Position numbers and translations under genes: made by a program. Shown one piece after another: positions 27,580-36,450 of a stretch of DNA of 64,000 bases. The stretch comes from Pseudomonas sp. Its GTDB lineage: Bacteria; Pseudomonadota; Gammaproteobacteria; Pseudomonadales; Pseudomonadaceae. Under the pieces are notes generated by a model. It saw only the letters and a program-made list of their open reading frames with translations. It searched no databases and was not told the DNA's origin. How positions within the stretch are numbered: the stretch's first letter is position 1; each line of letters opens with the position of its first letter. The stretch lies in contig JAUYKV010000037.1 of the NCBI GenBank assembly GCA_030699825.1, positions 1 through 64,000 on the forward strand, written 5' to 3'.

Positions 27580-28563
27580 ATGACCGCCTGCAATCACTCG
27601 CGCTGGGAGCCTTCCCACGATTACCGCCCGCTGGAAACCCGCAGTGAACGCCAGGCCTGGCTGGTGGCTGCGCTCACCGGGGCGACCATGCTGGTGGAAA
27701 TCGCCGCCGGCTATGCCTTTAATTCCATGGCCCTGCTCGCCGATGGCTGGCACATGGCTTCGCATATGCTCGCCATCGGCCTGACGGCCCTGGCCTACTT
27801 GCTGGCGCGGCGTTACGCCGATGATCCGCGTTTCGCCTTCGGCACCTGGAAGATCGAGGTGCTGGCCGGCTTCGCCAGTTCGCTGCTGTTGCTGGTGGTG
27901 GTGGCGCTGCTGGTGTTCGAGTCGTTGTGGCGGCTGTGGCGGCCGCAGGTGATTGCCTTCGAGGTGGCGCTATGGGTGGCGGTGGTCGGTCTGCTGGTCA
28001 ACCTGCTGTCGGCCTGGCTGCTGCGCGACCGGCATGAGCACGCGCATGTTCACGGCCATGCTCATGCCGATCACGATCACGATCACGATCACGATCACGA
28101 TCACGATCATGGCGTGCCGGTCAGGGCGCGCGACCTCAATCGGCATGCCGCCTTTATCCATGTGCTGGCCGATGCGCTGACCTCGGTGGCGGCGATCGTG
28201 GCGTTGCTGGGCGGCTTGCTGTTCGGCTGGAGCTGGCTCGATCCGCTGATGGGCGTGATCGGCGCCGCGATCATCGCGCTATGGGCCAAGGGCTTGTTGC
28301 TCGAGACCGCCACGGTGCTGCTCGATCGCGAGATGGACAGCCCCGTTGTGCTGCGGGTACGCAACGTCCTGGCGCAGGAAGCGGACACCGAACTGGCGGA
28401 CTTGCACCTGTGGCGGGTCGGTCGCGCACAGTACGCCTGCATCGTCAGCGTGGTGACCCATGGTGACATCTCGGCGGATCGCTACAAGGCCCGGCTGGCG
28501 GGGATTGACGAGTTGGTGCATGTCACGGTCGAGGTCAATCGTTGTGCCGACCAGGAGTCGTGA
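27580..28563 (+). CDS. CDF-family divalent metal exporter (DmeF/ZitB-like)
   Basis: The 327-residue protein has six membrane helices. The metal-site segment lies in [17 protein letters not shown]; a second HxxxD-type site lies in [18 protein letters not shown]. Between helices IV and V is a His/Asp-rich loop (about 147-179) ending in a DH tandem. Cation diffusion facilitators export Zn, Co, Ni or Cd from the cytosol using the proton gradient; long His loops are common in DmeF-type cobalt/nickel exporters, but the metal cannot be assigned. GGGAG precedes the ATG. No metal regulator gene is adjacent. Confidence 0.9.
   Translation: MTACNHSRWEPSHDYRPLETRSERQAWLVAALTGATMLVEIAAGYAFNSMALLADGWHMASHMLAIGLTALAYLLARRYADDPRFAFGTWKIEVLAGFASSLLLLVVVALLVFESLWRLWRPQVIAFEVALWVAVVGLLVNLLSAWLLRDRHEHAHVHGHAHADHDHDHDHDHDHDHGVPVRARDLNRHAAFIHVLADALTSVAAIVALLGGLLFGWSWLDPLMGVIGAAIIALWAKGLLLETATVLLDREMDSPVVLRVRNVLAQEADTELADLHLWRVGRAQYACIVSVVTHGDISADRYKARLAGIDELVHVTVEVNRCADQES
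28069..28110 (+). repeat. in-frame hexanucleotide repeat in the CDF His loop
   Basis: Six perfect copies of GATCAC followed by one GATCAT, encoding (Asp-His)7. Slippage here would add or remove Asp-His pairs without shifting the frame. Confidence 0.85.
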
Positions 28564-28877
28564 TGGCGCTAGCGAGGCGGGATTATTTCTCGGCGCGAAC
28601 GCGGGTAGGACTTCTGACTTTAACGGTGCCTTTGCGGGTCGCCAAGCGCTATTCGTCGAGGCGACGAATAAACTGAAATAAATAAAAAAAACTTTCGCCT
28701 GTCATGATTTTTGGAGTATCTAAAAGACAGACCGCCGAACCCTGCAGACAGGTGGCGACCCTTGGCCTTCACCTTGCTTGCACCTGCTCAGCCCCCCGTC
28801 TGAGAAGTCGGTGGTCCCCGCGGCGGAGCGCTGCTCAGGCATTCCGTCGCTTGGCTCCTATAAGAAGGTGACCGAGT
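28564..28877. other. gap before phoH, no gene recognised
   Basis: The 314-base gap holds a perfect hairpin ATTCGTCG-AGG-CGACGAAT (near 28650-28668), an A-rich run at 28674-28691, and a GC-rich stretch up to the PhoH ribosome site (GAAGGTGA). No family or RNA motif is recognised. Confidence 0.4.
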
Positions 28878-30269
28878 ATGGATGACCACGGAAGCTTCAA
28901 GCCCACCGCTCCGACCCTCTACGCCCTCGACACCAATGTGTTGATCCACGATCCCAATGCGCTGCTGAATTTTCAGGAGCACCACGTCGCCATCCCGATG
29001 ACCGTGTTGGAGGAGTTGGACAAGCTGAAAACCGGCAAGCAGGGCGTCGCCGCCGAGTGTCGGCAGGCCATTCGCTTGATCGACAAGATCCTCGGTAGCG
29101 CCACGCCCGAGGAAGTGGAGCATGGCGTCGCGATCCAGCGCGAGAAGAGCGGGCCATGTGGTTTTCTCTCGATTCTCATGACTAAAAGCACTTCTCCCAT
29201 TACCTGGCTGCCGGAGGATCTCAACGACAACAAGATCATCAACCAGTTGGTCGAGCTGAAAGCCCGGCGCCCGGACATGTCCGTGGTACTGGTGACCAAG
29301 GACATCAACATGCGCCTGAAGGCGCGCGCCTGCGGGATCGACTCGGAGGACTACCATACCGACCAGCTGGTCGACGACGTGTCGCTGCTGTCGAAGGGTT
29401 ATCACAGCATGAGCGGTTCCTTCTGGGACCGGGTGAGCAAGGTCGAGACCCGTCAGGATCACGGCCGCACCTGGCACCGGGTGCAACTGATCGACAACCT
29501 GCCGGCGGTGCACATCAACGAGTTCATCATCGACGAGCAGGGTTTCGTCGGCTGGATCAAGGGCATCCAGAGCGATGAGTTGCTGATCCTCGATCTGCAC
29601 CAGGAGCCTCTGCTGCATCAGGAAGCCTGGGGCCTGCGACCGCGCGATATCCACCAGGCACTGGCACTGTTCGCCTTGCTCGACCCGGACATCCACCTGG
29701 TCAACCTGTCCGGCGCCGCCGGTTCGGGCAAAACCATCCTGGCCCTGGCCGCAGCCATCGAGCAGACCATGGTCAGCAAGCGCTATCGGCGGATCATCGC
29801 CACCCGCAGCGTGCAGGGCCTGGATCAGGAGATCGGCTTCCTGCCCGGCACCGAAGCGGAGAAGATGGAACCCTGGCTCGGCGCCATCACCGACAACCTC
29901 GAAGCCCTGCACATGGACGACGAGAACACCCACGGCAGCGTCGACTACATCCTGCAGAAGGTGCCGCTGCAGTTCAAATCGCTCAACTACATCCGTGGCC
30001 GCAGCTTCCAGCAGAGCCTGATCCTGATCGACGAGTGCCAGAACCTCACCCCGCACCAGATGAAGACCATCATCACCCGCGCCGGCACCGGCTCCAAGGT
30101 GGTCTGTCTGGGTAACCTGGCGCAGATCGATACGCCCTACCTGTCGGCGCCCAGTTCGGGCCTGACCTACCTCACCGAGCGTTTCAAGGATTTCGAACAC
30201 GGCGTGCACATCACCCTGCAAGGGGTGCCGCGCTCTATCCTGGCGGAATTCGCCGAAACCCATATGTAG
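28878..30269 (+). CDS. phoH: PIN-PhoH family ATPase
   Basis: The 463-residue protein is of the PhoH2 type. An N-terminal PIN ribonuclease domain (YALDTNVLIHDPNAL with the metal-binding Asp; LEELDKLK) joins a C-terminal PhoH ATPase with Walker A GAAGSGKTILALAA (about 280-293) and Walker B LILIDECQNL. Such proteins couple ATP hydrolysis to RNA unwinding and cleavage. GAAGGTGA lies upstream of the ATG. It is distinct from the shorter phosphate-regulated PhoH and is followed by an inverted repeat. Confidence 0.92.
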   Translation: MDDHGSFKPTAPTLYALDTNVLIHDPNALLNFQEHHVAIPMTVLEELDKLKTGKQGVAAECRQAIRLIDKILGSATPEEVEHGVAIQREKSGPCGFLSILMTKSTSPITWLPEDLNDNKIINQLVELKARRPDMSVVLVTKDINMRLKARACGIDSEDYHTDQLVDDVSLLSKGYHSMSGSFWDRVSKVETRQDHGRTWHRVQLIDNLPAVHINEFIIDEQGFVGWIKGIQSDELLILDLHQEPLLHQEAWGLRPRDIHQALALFALLDPDIHLVNLSGAAGSGKTILALAAAIEQTMVSKRYRRIIATRSVQGLDQEIGFLPGTEAEKMEPWLGAITDNLEALHMDDENTHGSVDYILQKVPLQFKSLNYIRGRSFQQSLILIDECQNLTPHQMKTIITRAGTGSKVVCLGNLAQIDTPYLSAPSSGLTYLTERFKDFEHGVHITLQGVPRSILAEFAETHM

Positions 30270-30278
30270 GAGGCGGTG

Positions 30279-30344
30279 AGCGGCACGCTGCAAGCCATAA
30301 GCTGCGAGTTGCACGCGCAGCAGCCAGGCTCGCAGCGTGCCGCT
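30279..30344. repeat. inverted repeat between phoH and moaC
   Basis: Perfect 13-base arms AGCGGCACGCTGC (30279-30291) and GCAGCGTGCCGCT (30332-30344) around a 40-base loop rich in AGCTGC-type text. This is a common Pseudomonas intergenic repeat form and may also stop phoH transcription. Confidence 0.65.
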
Positions 30345-30399
30345 GCCATATCTCGACTGCTGGGTTTACAATCGGCCGATCCCTGCCTGGAGTAAACCC

Positions 30400-30891
30400 G
30401 TGCTAACCCATCTCGATTCCCAAGGTCACGCCACCATGGTCGATGTCAGCGATAAAGCGCTGACCGTCCGTGAGGCCGTAGCTCAAGCCCTGGTGCGCAT
30501 GCGCCCGCAGACCCTGCAAATGATCGTCGACGGCGCGCATCCCAAGGGCGATGTGTTTGCCGTGGCGCGTATCGCCGGCATCCAGGCCGCCAAGAAGACC
30601 GCCGACCTGATCCCGCTCTGTCATTCGCTGATGTTGAGCAGCGTCAAAGTCGAATTGCTCGCCCATGGCGATGATGCCGTGCAGATCACCGCGCGCTGCA
30701 AGTTGAGCGGGCAGACCGGGGTGGAAATGGAAGCCCTGACCGCCGCCAGCGTCGCCGCCCTGACCATCTACGACATGTGCAAGGCGGTGGATCGCGGCAT
30801 GGTCATCGAAAGCGTGCGCCTGCTGGAGAAGCTGGGCGGCAAGAGTGGTCACTACAAGCTGCTAGAGCCCAATAAAGAGGACGAGCAATGA
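30400..30891 (+). CDS. moaC: MoaC, cyclic pyranopterin monophosphate synthase
   Basis: MoaC completes the conversion of GTP to cyclic pyranopterin monophosphate in molybdenum cofactor synthesis, acting after MoaA, which is not in this window. The GTG at 30400 with TGGAG upstream gives 163 residues (161 in E. coli); the in-frame extension lies in the repeat. Family motifs are [39 protein letters not shown] and GVEMEALTA with YDMCKAVDR. It overlaps moaD by four bases. Confidence 0.95.
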   Translation: MLTHLDSQGHATMVDVSDKALTVREAVAQALVRMRPQTLQMIVDGAHPKGDVFAVARIAGIQAAKKTADLIPLCHSLMLSSVKVELLAHGDDAVQITARCKLSGQTGVEMEALTAASVAALTIYDMCKAVDRGMVIESVRLLEKLGGKSGHYKLLEPNKEDEQ

Positions 30892-31136
30892 TTCATGTGC
30901 AGTATTTTGCCCGTTACCGCGAAGCGCTGGGCCTGGATGGCGAGCAACTGAGCGACACCCAGGAACTGGCGACCCTCGATGACCTGCGCCAGCACCTGCT
31001 GGCCCGCGGTGGCGTGTGGCAGGTGCTGGCCGAGCAGAACCTGATGTGTGCGCGCAACCAGGAACTGTGCAGCCTCGAGGAACCGCTGGCGGAGGGTGAT
31101 GAGGTGGCCTTCTTCCCGACAGTGACCGGAGGCTGA
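30888..31136 (+). CDS. moaD: MoaD, molybdopterin synthase sulfur carrier
   Basis: The 82-residue ubiquitin-like protein ends in the required Gly-Gly (FFPTVTGG), which is adenylated by MoeB and thiocarboxylated. It forms molybdopterin synthase with MoaE. The start ATGA overlaps the moaC stop and moaE begins two bases after its stop, so the three genes form a tight operon. Confidence 0.94.
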   Translation: MIHVQYFARYREALGLDGEQLSDTQELATLDDLRQHLLARGGVWQVLAEQNLMCARNQELCSLEEPLAEGDEVAFFPTVTGG

Positions 31137-31138
31137 GC

Positions 31139-31594
31139 ATGACCATTCGAGTCCAGCTGGAACCCTTCGATCCGGGCGTTGAAGTCAACGCGTTGCATGC
31201 GGCGAACGTCGGCGTAGGCGCGGTGGTCAGCTTCGTCGGCTATGTGCGCGACTTCAATGAGGGCCGCGAAGTCGGCGGAATGTTCCTCGAACACTTTCCC
31301 GGCATGACCGAGAAATCCCTGGCCAAGATCGCGCTCGAGGCCGAGCAGCGCTGGCCGCTGCTGAATCTGCAGGTCATCCACCGCATCGGCCGCCTGGAGC
31401 CGGGCGAGCCGATCGTCTTCGTCGGCACCACCAGTGCCCACCGCGAGGCGGCGTTCGAGGCCTGCGCCTTCGTTATGGACTACCTGAAGACCCGCGCGCC
31501 GTTCTGGAAGAAGGAAGACACGGCCGAGGGTTCCTGTTGGGTCGAAGGCCGGCAAAGCGATCAGAGCGCCGCCGAGCGCTGGCACAAGCCGTAG
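31139..31594 (+). CDS. moaE: MoaE, molybdopterin synthase catalytic subunit
   Basis: The 151-residue large subunit transfers sulfur from MoaD to cyclic pyranopterin monophosphate, giving molybdopterin. Motifs are GAVVSFVGYVRDFNEG, LEHFPGMTEKSL, HRIGRLEPGEPIVFVG and the catalytic Lys in TRAPFWKKE. A family A repeat starts at its stop codon. Confidence 0.95.
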   Translation: MTIRVQLEPFDPGVEVNALHAANVGVGAVVSFVGYVRDFNEGREVGGMFLEHFPGMTEKSLAKIALEAEQRWPLLNLQVIHRIGRLEPGEPIVFVGTTSAHREAAFEACAFVMDYLKTRAPFWKKEDTAEGSCWVEGRQSDQSAAERWHKP

Positions 31595-31745
31595 GCAGTG
31601 CAGCATGGTTTATCGCTGCGTTACAAAAGCTGGCGGGCTGTCGCTGCGCTCCGAGCGGAGCGCTCTGCTGTACGGTCCCGCGCCTTGCCGCGAACGCCTG
31701 TGGGCGGTTTCGCGACGGCGCTCGATATTTTCACAACCTCTGAAC
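31592..31745 (+). repeat. composite repeat (family A block with a right-hand B end)
   Basis: GTAGGCAGTGCAGCATGG and CTGCGCTCCGAGCGGAGCG (family A, to about 31660) are followed by GGCGCTCGATATTTTCACAA and CCTCTGA (about 31715-31743), the right end also seen at 34919-34942. The rest of the gap to 32044 shows no gene. Confidence 0.55.
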
Positions 31746-32044
31746 TCTCTGCTGGAGAGCCTTGAACCGTACCAGGATCGAACCGCTGCCCCCTCCATTC
31801 GGGACCGTCGCCGCACATCCTGCTGCGGGTCGGTTTCAGGCTGCTGACTGTCGCTCTCGCCAATTTCCCGTCTCTGCATATCCGTAAGCTGGCTCTTGCC
31901 TTGCTCCGCGAGGCCACTGTGGGGGTCGCTGTCTCCGGTGCCATCGTGCGCCGCCCGGCAATATTCTCGTCTCACCAAGGGAGGATGCGACGCCCTGTTC
32001 ACTGCAGCCAACGCTGTGTCACCGCATATAAGGAAAACAATAAA

Positions 32045-33367
32045 ATGCCATTGAGCAGAAAATCCCTACTGGCCCTGACCATCGCCGCCACGACAAGCGC
32101 CCCGCTGGCCATGGCCAATCAGGCCGACAGCCAGGGCTTCATCGAGGATGGGCACCTGACATTCCTCACCCGCAATATGTACTGGAACCACGACTACCAC
32201 ACCTACCACGGTGACGACGTCGATCGCCGCGAGTGGGGGCAGGGCTTCCGCCTCGACTACACCTCCGGCTATACCCAGGGCACCGTCGGCTTCGGCGTCG
32301 ACGCCAGCGCCTATGGCATCATCAAGCTCGATGGTGGTCAGGGGCACTCTGGCCGTGCTGGCGTACTGGTACCCGAGGGTGACGGCACCGCGAGTTCCGC
32401 CGGTTCGGTCGGTGCCAATGTCAAAATGCGCATTTCCAACACCGAGCTGAAGTACGGCAACAACCTGCGTCCGTACAACCCGGTGTTCGCCGCTTCCGAC
32501 CTCCGCCTGGTGCCAGGCACCGTGACCGGCCTGTGGCTGACCAGCAACGAGCTGGAGGGCGTGAGCCTGGAGGCCGCGCACCTGACCGCCGCCAAGGACT
32601 TCAACAGCACCAACAGTGACGATGACTTCTTCGCTGCTTACGCCGGCGTGGGTACCGATACGGCGGACTTCGTCGGTGGCAACTTCTCGATCACCGACCA
32701 GCTCAGCGCCAGCCTGTATGGCTCCGAGTACGCCGATATCTGGCGTCAGTACTACGGCAACCTCAACTACAGCTACCCGCTCAGCGATAGCCAGAAGCTC
32801 AACTTCGACTTCAACATCTATCAGACCGATGATGAGGGCAAAAAGCTGGCAGGTGACATCGACACCACCGCCTACTCGCTCGCGGCGGCCTACACCCTCG
32901 GTGCGCATACCTTCAAGCTGACTTACCAAAAGATCGACGGTGACCAGCCGTTCGACTACCTCGGCCTCGGCCCCGGCACCTTCCACGATTCCATCTACCT
33001 GGCCAACTCCTCGCAGCTGGTGGACTTCAACGGCCCGAACGAGAAATCCTACGGCGCGTTCTACAACCTGGACTTCGCCAGCTACGGCGTACCCGGCCTG
33101 AACTTCGGCATCCGCTACATCAAGGGTACCGATATCGACGGCAGCGACGTGGGCAGCGGTGCCTACAGCTACTACGCCACCGCCGACGGCGAAGAGCATT
33201 GGGAGCGCGACGTCGACATCAAGTACGTGGTGCAGAGCGGCCCGGCCAAGAACCTCTCCACCCGCGTACGCTGGGCGACTCACCGCATCTCTGGCGGCGA
33301 TGACAGCTGGGACGGCGATGCCGATCAGGTTCGTGTGATCATCGAATACCCCTACGACATCTTCTGA
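32045..33367 (+). CDS. OprD-family outer-membrane porin
   Basis: The 440-residue protein has a signal peptide (LLALTIAATTSAPLAMA-NQ) and an OprD/OprE-type 18-strand barrel. It shows the family start FIEDGHLTFLTRNMYWNHDY, REWGQGFRLDYTSGYTQGTVGFGVDA, and MRISNTELKYGNNLRPYNPV. TAAGGAA precedes the ATG at 32045. OprD-subfamily channels take up basic amino acids or small peptides; OpdK-type members take carboxylates, so the substrate is open. The nearby amino-acid ABC transporter and decarboxylase favour an amino acid. Confidence 0.9.
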   Translation: MPLSRKSLLALTIAATTSAPLAMANQADSQGFIEDGHLTFLTRNMYWNHDYHTYHGDDVDRREWGQGFRLDYTSGYTQGTVGFGVDASAYGIIKLDGGQGHSGRAGVLVPEGDGTASSAGSVGANVKMRISNTELKYGNNLRPYNPVFAASDLRLVPGTVTGLWLTSNELEGVSLEAAHLTAAKDFNSTNSDDDFFAAYAGVGTDTADFVGGNFSITDQLSASLYGSEYADIWRQYYGNLNYSYPLSDSQKLNFDFNIYQTDDEGKKLAGDIDTTAYSLAAAYTLGAHTFKLTYQKIDGDQPFDYLGLGPGTFHDSIYLANSSQLVDFNGPNEKSYGAFYNLDFASYGVPGLNFGIRYIKGTDIDGSDVGSGAYSYYATADGEEHWERDVDIKYVVQSGPAKNLSTRVRWATHRISGGDDSWDGDADQVRVIIEYPYDIF

Positions 33368-34070
33368 TCCGCCAAGCCGGTCGGTGTACTCCGGCCGGCG
33401 TTTCGCGGCACTCACGCCATCGTCCAGGCAGCAGCGGACAAACCGGGCGCCAGCCACGTCAGGTCAGCGGCCGGGTCGGGGTGAGCCGATAGCGGTTGCA
33501 AATCGGTTGTGCTGTCGTCACTACCTTCACGCCTCTGCGGCAGCAAATGTGTCTGCGCGCAATCCCGCAATCCCGCAACTCATCAGCGACCTGCCGCGGG
33601 TCGTCGTTGCTCAGGCCTGTCTGCGCCGTGCTGAAGGGCGGCTCGAAGCGCGCATTCTGGCGCTCGTCCGCGGTTTTTGACAGCCATCTACAGCAGAGCC
33701 AAGGATTCGCGAAATGACGATCTTTCTCCTCGCGGACAAGGAAAGTGCGTGCCTGTGCGCCAAGTGCGGGCCCCGCATGTAGATGGCTGAAGGCTTGATC
33801 CACAGGATTTCCAGGGTCAGGAGCCGTGCATCGAGCGCGGCTCGACAGCTCAGTGCCGGCTTGAATGAAGGGAGTCGAGAGCAAGGTTTTTGCGGCTAAA
33901 CGCATAGCTCAGAGCTATGCATAACATAATAAATATGCATTTGATAAATGCGAGGGCTGGGCGGATTCTTGTTTCGCGGCGGTGACCAAGTGGTCATCCA
34001 GTGCGATGTGAAGTGGGCTTGCGGGTTACGGCCGGCTTCACAGCGAACCCTGATATCAGAGGAAAACAAG
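33368..34070. other. 703-base gap upstream of the ABC operon
   Basis: After a GC-rich hairpin (GCCGGTCGG/CCGGCCGGC, about 33375-33400) there is no convincing gene; minus-strand frames here lack family sequence and ribosome sites. The last 170 bases become A+T-rich and hold the palindrome at 33902-33920 and a second ATGCAT at 33935-33940, suggesting the operon promoter. Confidence 0.45.
33902..33920. promoter_or_regulatory. perfect palindrome, possible operator
   Basis: GCATAGCTC-A-GAGCTATGC, 150 bases before the binding-protein gene, followed by an A+T-rich stretch with TATGCAT at 33916 and again at 33934 (18 bases apart). It could bind the LysR regulator encoded downstream, or be a terminator-like hairpin. 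Confidence 0.35.
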
Positions 34071-34862
34071 ATGAATAAGACTCTCCGCTCCCTGTTGCTC
34101 TGCGCCAGCCTCGGTGCCCTGCCGTTCGCTGCCGCCCAGGCCGCCGAAGGCCCGACCCTGCGCCTCGCCACCGAAGGTGCCTACCCGCCGTTCAACTACT
34201 ACACCGCTGACGGCCAACTGGCCGGCTTCGATATCGAGATCGGCAAGGCCCTGTGCGAGCGCATGCAGGCCAAGTGCAGCCTGGTGGCCCAGGACTGGGA
34301 CGGCATCATCCCCGCACTGCTGGGGCGCAAGTACGATGTGATCATCGCCTCGATGTTTATCACCGAGGAGCGCCGGCAGAAGGTCGCCTTCAGCGACCCC
34401 TACCAGAAATCGGCGATGACCTTCGTGGTGCCCAAGGATTCCGAACTCAAGGACTTCAGCCCGGCCGCCATGGCCGGCAAGACCATCGGCGCCCAGGGCG
34501 CGACCACCCAGGCCGATTTTCTGATGGCCATGTTCCCCGACTCCGACGTGCGCCTGTATCCGACCCAGGATGCGGTGAACCTGGACCTGGTATCCGGGCG
34601 GTTGGATGCCCAGGTCGGCGACATGATCCCGATGCTCGACTGGACCCAGAAATCCACAGATGGCAGTTGCTGCCGTATAGCCGGCGCGCCGGTCAGCGAC
34701 CCGAAATATGTCGGCGAGGGCGTCGGCATGGCGCTGCGCAAGGAGGACGAAGCGCTGCGTCAGCAGCTTAACCAGGCGCTGGCGTCGATCATCGCCGACG
34801 GCACCTACCAGGCCATCAACGACAAGTTCTTCTCGGTCAACCTGCTGACCCTGGAGCATTGA
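34071..34862 (+). CDS. amino-acid ABC transporter substrate-binding protein
   Basis: The 263-residue periplasmic protein has a signal peptide (SLLLCASLGALPFAAAQA-AE) and a family 3 solute-binding fold. It shows LRLATEGAYPPFNYYTADGQ, GFDIEIGKALCERM and the ligand arm IASMFITEERRQKVAFSDPY, closest in style to the lysine-arginine-ornithine/histidine/octopine group. AGAGGAAA precedes the ATG. A family B repeat lies between it and the permease genes, a common place for an mRNA-stabilising hairpin. Confidence 0.88.
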   Translation: MNKTLRSLLLCASLGALPFAAAQAAEGPTLRLATEGAYPPFNYYTADGQLAGFDIEIGKALCERMQAKCSLVAQDWDGIIPALLGRKYDVIIASMFITEERRQKVAFSDPYQKSAMTFVVPKDSELKDFSPAAMAGKTIGAQGATTQADFLMAMFPDSDVRLYPTQDAVNLDLVSGRLDAQVGDMIPMLDWTQKSTDGSCCRIAGAPVSDPKYVGEGVGMALRKEDEALRQQLNQALASIIADGTYQAINDKFFSVNLLTLEH

Positions 34863-34942
34863 GAGGCTGTGAAAAAACTCCCGCCTGCTGCGAACGCCTG
34901 GAGACGGTCTCGCTACGGCGCTCGATATTTTCACAACCTCTG
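34861..34942. repeat. repeat family B complete copy
   Basis: Ends GAGGCTGTGAAAA and TTTTCACAACCTC are imperfect inverted repeats enclosing about 55 bases with GGCGCTCGAT. It sits between the binding-protein gene and the first permease gene. Partial or composite copies occur at 4749-4940 and 31715-31743. Confidence 0.65.
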
Positions 34943-34984
34943 AGCCCAACACGGCCCATCTGCTGAACGAGAAGAGGATCTGTT

Positions 34985-35710
34985 ATGGACTGGCTCACCT
35001 ACCTGAGCTTCGGTGATGCCGGCTGGGGCGACGAGTTGCTGCAGGGCCTTGGGGTAACCCTGGCCCTGGCACTGACCACTCTGCCGGTCGGGCTGCTGCT
35101 GGGCCTGCTGGTGGCGGCGCTGGCGCTGTTCGGCGGGCGACTGCCGCGAGCCCTGGCCCTGGCTTTCAGCACCACCCTGCGCGGCCTGCCCGAGCTGCTC
35201 ACCCTGTTTATCATCTACCACGGCGTGGGCATGGGCCTGAACGCCCTGTTGCGCTGGTACAACCCCGCGGCTGGTTATCTGGAGCTGAGCCCCTTTATCG
35301 CCGGGGTGTTGGCCCTGGGTCTGGTCTTCGCCGCCTATTCCAGCGAGGTCTGGCGCGGTGCCTGGCAGGCCCTGGACGGCGGCCAGCGCGAGGCGGGACA
35401 GGCCATGGGCCTGCGCCGGCTGACCATCTTTCGGGTGATCGAGCTGCCGCAACTGCTGCGCCTGGCCCTGCCGGGGCTGGGCAACCTGTGGGTCAACCTG
35501 CTCAAGGACACCGCCCTGGTGTCGGTGATCGCCCTCAGTGACCTGATGCGCATGGCCAATATCGCCGTGGGCACCACCAAGAAGCCGTTTCTGTTCTTCC
35601 TCGTGGTGTGCCTGGCCTACTGGCTGGTGTGTCTGCTCTGCGAGTGCCTGCTGGCACGCATGGAGCGCCGCGCCAACCGTGGCTACCGCACGGGAGGGCA
35701 GGCCGCATGA
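34985..35710 (+). CDS. amino-acid ABC transporter permease 1
   Basis: The 241-residue inner-membrane permease is of the HisQ/OccQ type, with the HisM/HisQ consensus TTLRGLPELLTLFIIYHG and the EAA loop SEVWRGAWQALDGGQREAGQ followed by AMGL. About five membrane helices are predicted. Its stop overlaps the next permease start (ATGA). Confidence 0.9.
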   Translation: MDWLTYLSFGDAGWGDELLQGLGVTLALALTTLPVGLLLGLLVAALALFGGRLPRALALAFSTTLRGLPELLTLFIIYHGVGMGLNALLRWYNPAAGYLELSPFIAGVLALGLVFAAYSSEVWRGAWQALDGGQREAGQAMGLRRLTIFRVIELPQLLRLALPGLGNLWVNLLKDTALVSVIALSDLMRMANIAVGTTKKPFLFFLVVCLAYWLVCLLCECLLARMERRANRGYRTGGQAA

Positions 35711-36450
35711 TGGATATCCTCACGCGCTTCTCCGGCCAGCTCTTGGCCGGCGCCGGCCTGACCCTGCAGCTCACCGTTATCGCCGCGCTGCTGGCCTGCG
35801 CCCTGGCGCTGCCCCTGGCCATCGCCCGTTGCAGCGACCGCGGTTTGCTGCGCTGGCCGATTCGCCTGTTCGTCTCGTTCTTTCGCGGCACGCCGCTGCT
35901 GGCCCAGCTGTTTCTGGTGTATTACGGCTCGGGCCAGTTCCGTATCGAGTTGAGCCAGTTGGGCCTGTGGTGGTTCTTCCGCGACCCCTACTACTGTGCG
36001 CTGCTGACCTTCGTCCTCAACTCCACGGCCTATCAGGTGGAAATCCTCCGCGGTGGTCTGCGCGCCGTACCCTACGGGCAGATCGAGGCGGGCGTGGCCA
36101 TGGGCCTGTCGCGCTTTAACCAGTACCGCAAGATCATCCTGCCCAATGCCTACCGCATCGCCTTTCCGGCCCTGGGCAACGAGATCATCCTGCTGCTCAA
36201 GGGCAGCGCGGTGGTCAGCGTGATCACCCTGTTCGATGTGATGGGCCAGACCCGGCGCATCTTCTCGCAGACCTTCGACCTGTCCGTGTACCTCTGGGCT
36301 GCGCTGCTCTACCTGCTGATGACCAGCGCCTTCGTCTGGCTCTGGCACCGCCTGGAACTGTGCCTGACTCGCCACCAGCGGGTACGCCAAACCCCATCCA
36401 CTGCCACTTCACTCGCCTCGAAGCGGGTTTCCGCCGGAGTGTCGCCATGA
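35707..36450 (+). CDS. amino-acid ABC transporter permease 2
   Basis: The 247-residue HisM/OccM-type permease pairs with the preceding one. It has FVSFFRGTPLLAQLFLVYYG and the EAA loop GGLRAVPYGQIEAGVAMGLS. The ATG at 35707 overlaps the upstream stop; an ATG at 35710 also exists. The C-terminal tail after residue 225 is basic and Ser/Thr-rich. Its stop overlaps the ATPase start (ATGA). Confidence 0.9.
   Translation: MMDILTRFSGQLLAGAGLTLQLTVIAALLACALALPLAIARCSDRGLLRWPIRLFVSFFRGTPLLAQLFLVYYGSGQFRIELSQLGLWWFFRDPYYCALLTFVLNSTAYQVEILRGGLRAVPYGQIEAGVAMGLSRFNQYRKIILPNAYRIAFPALGNEIILLLKGSAVVSVITLFDVMGQTRRIFSQTFDLSVYLWAALLYLLMTSAFVWLWHRLELCLTRHQRVRQTPSTATSLASKRVSAGVSP

Noticed and set aside
28069-28110. 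Short direct repeats considered as a CRISPR array
   Set aside because: It is an uninterrupted in-frame hexanucleotide tract without spacers; no CRISPR-like array was seen anywhere in the window.
33459-33905. A 148-codon minus-strand open frame after the porin
   Set aside because: No ribosome site, many Cys/Arg residues, and no family resemblance; treated as non-coding.
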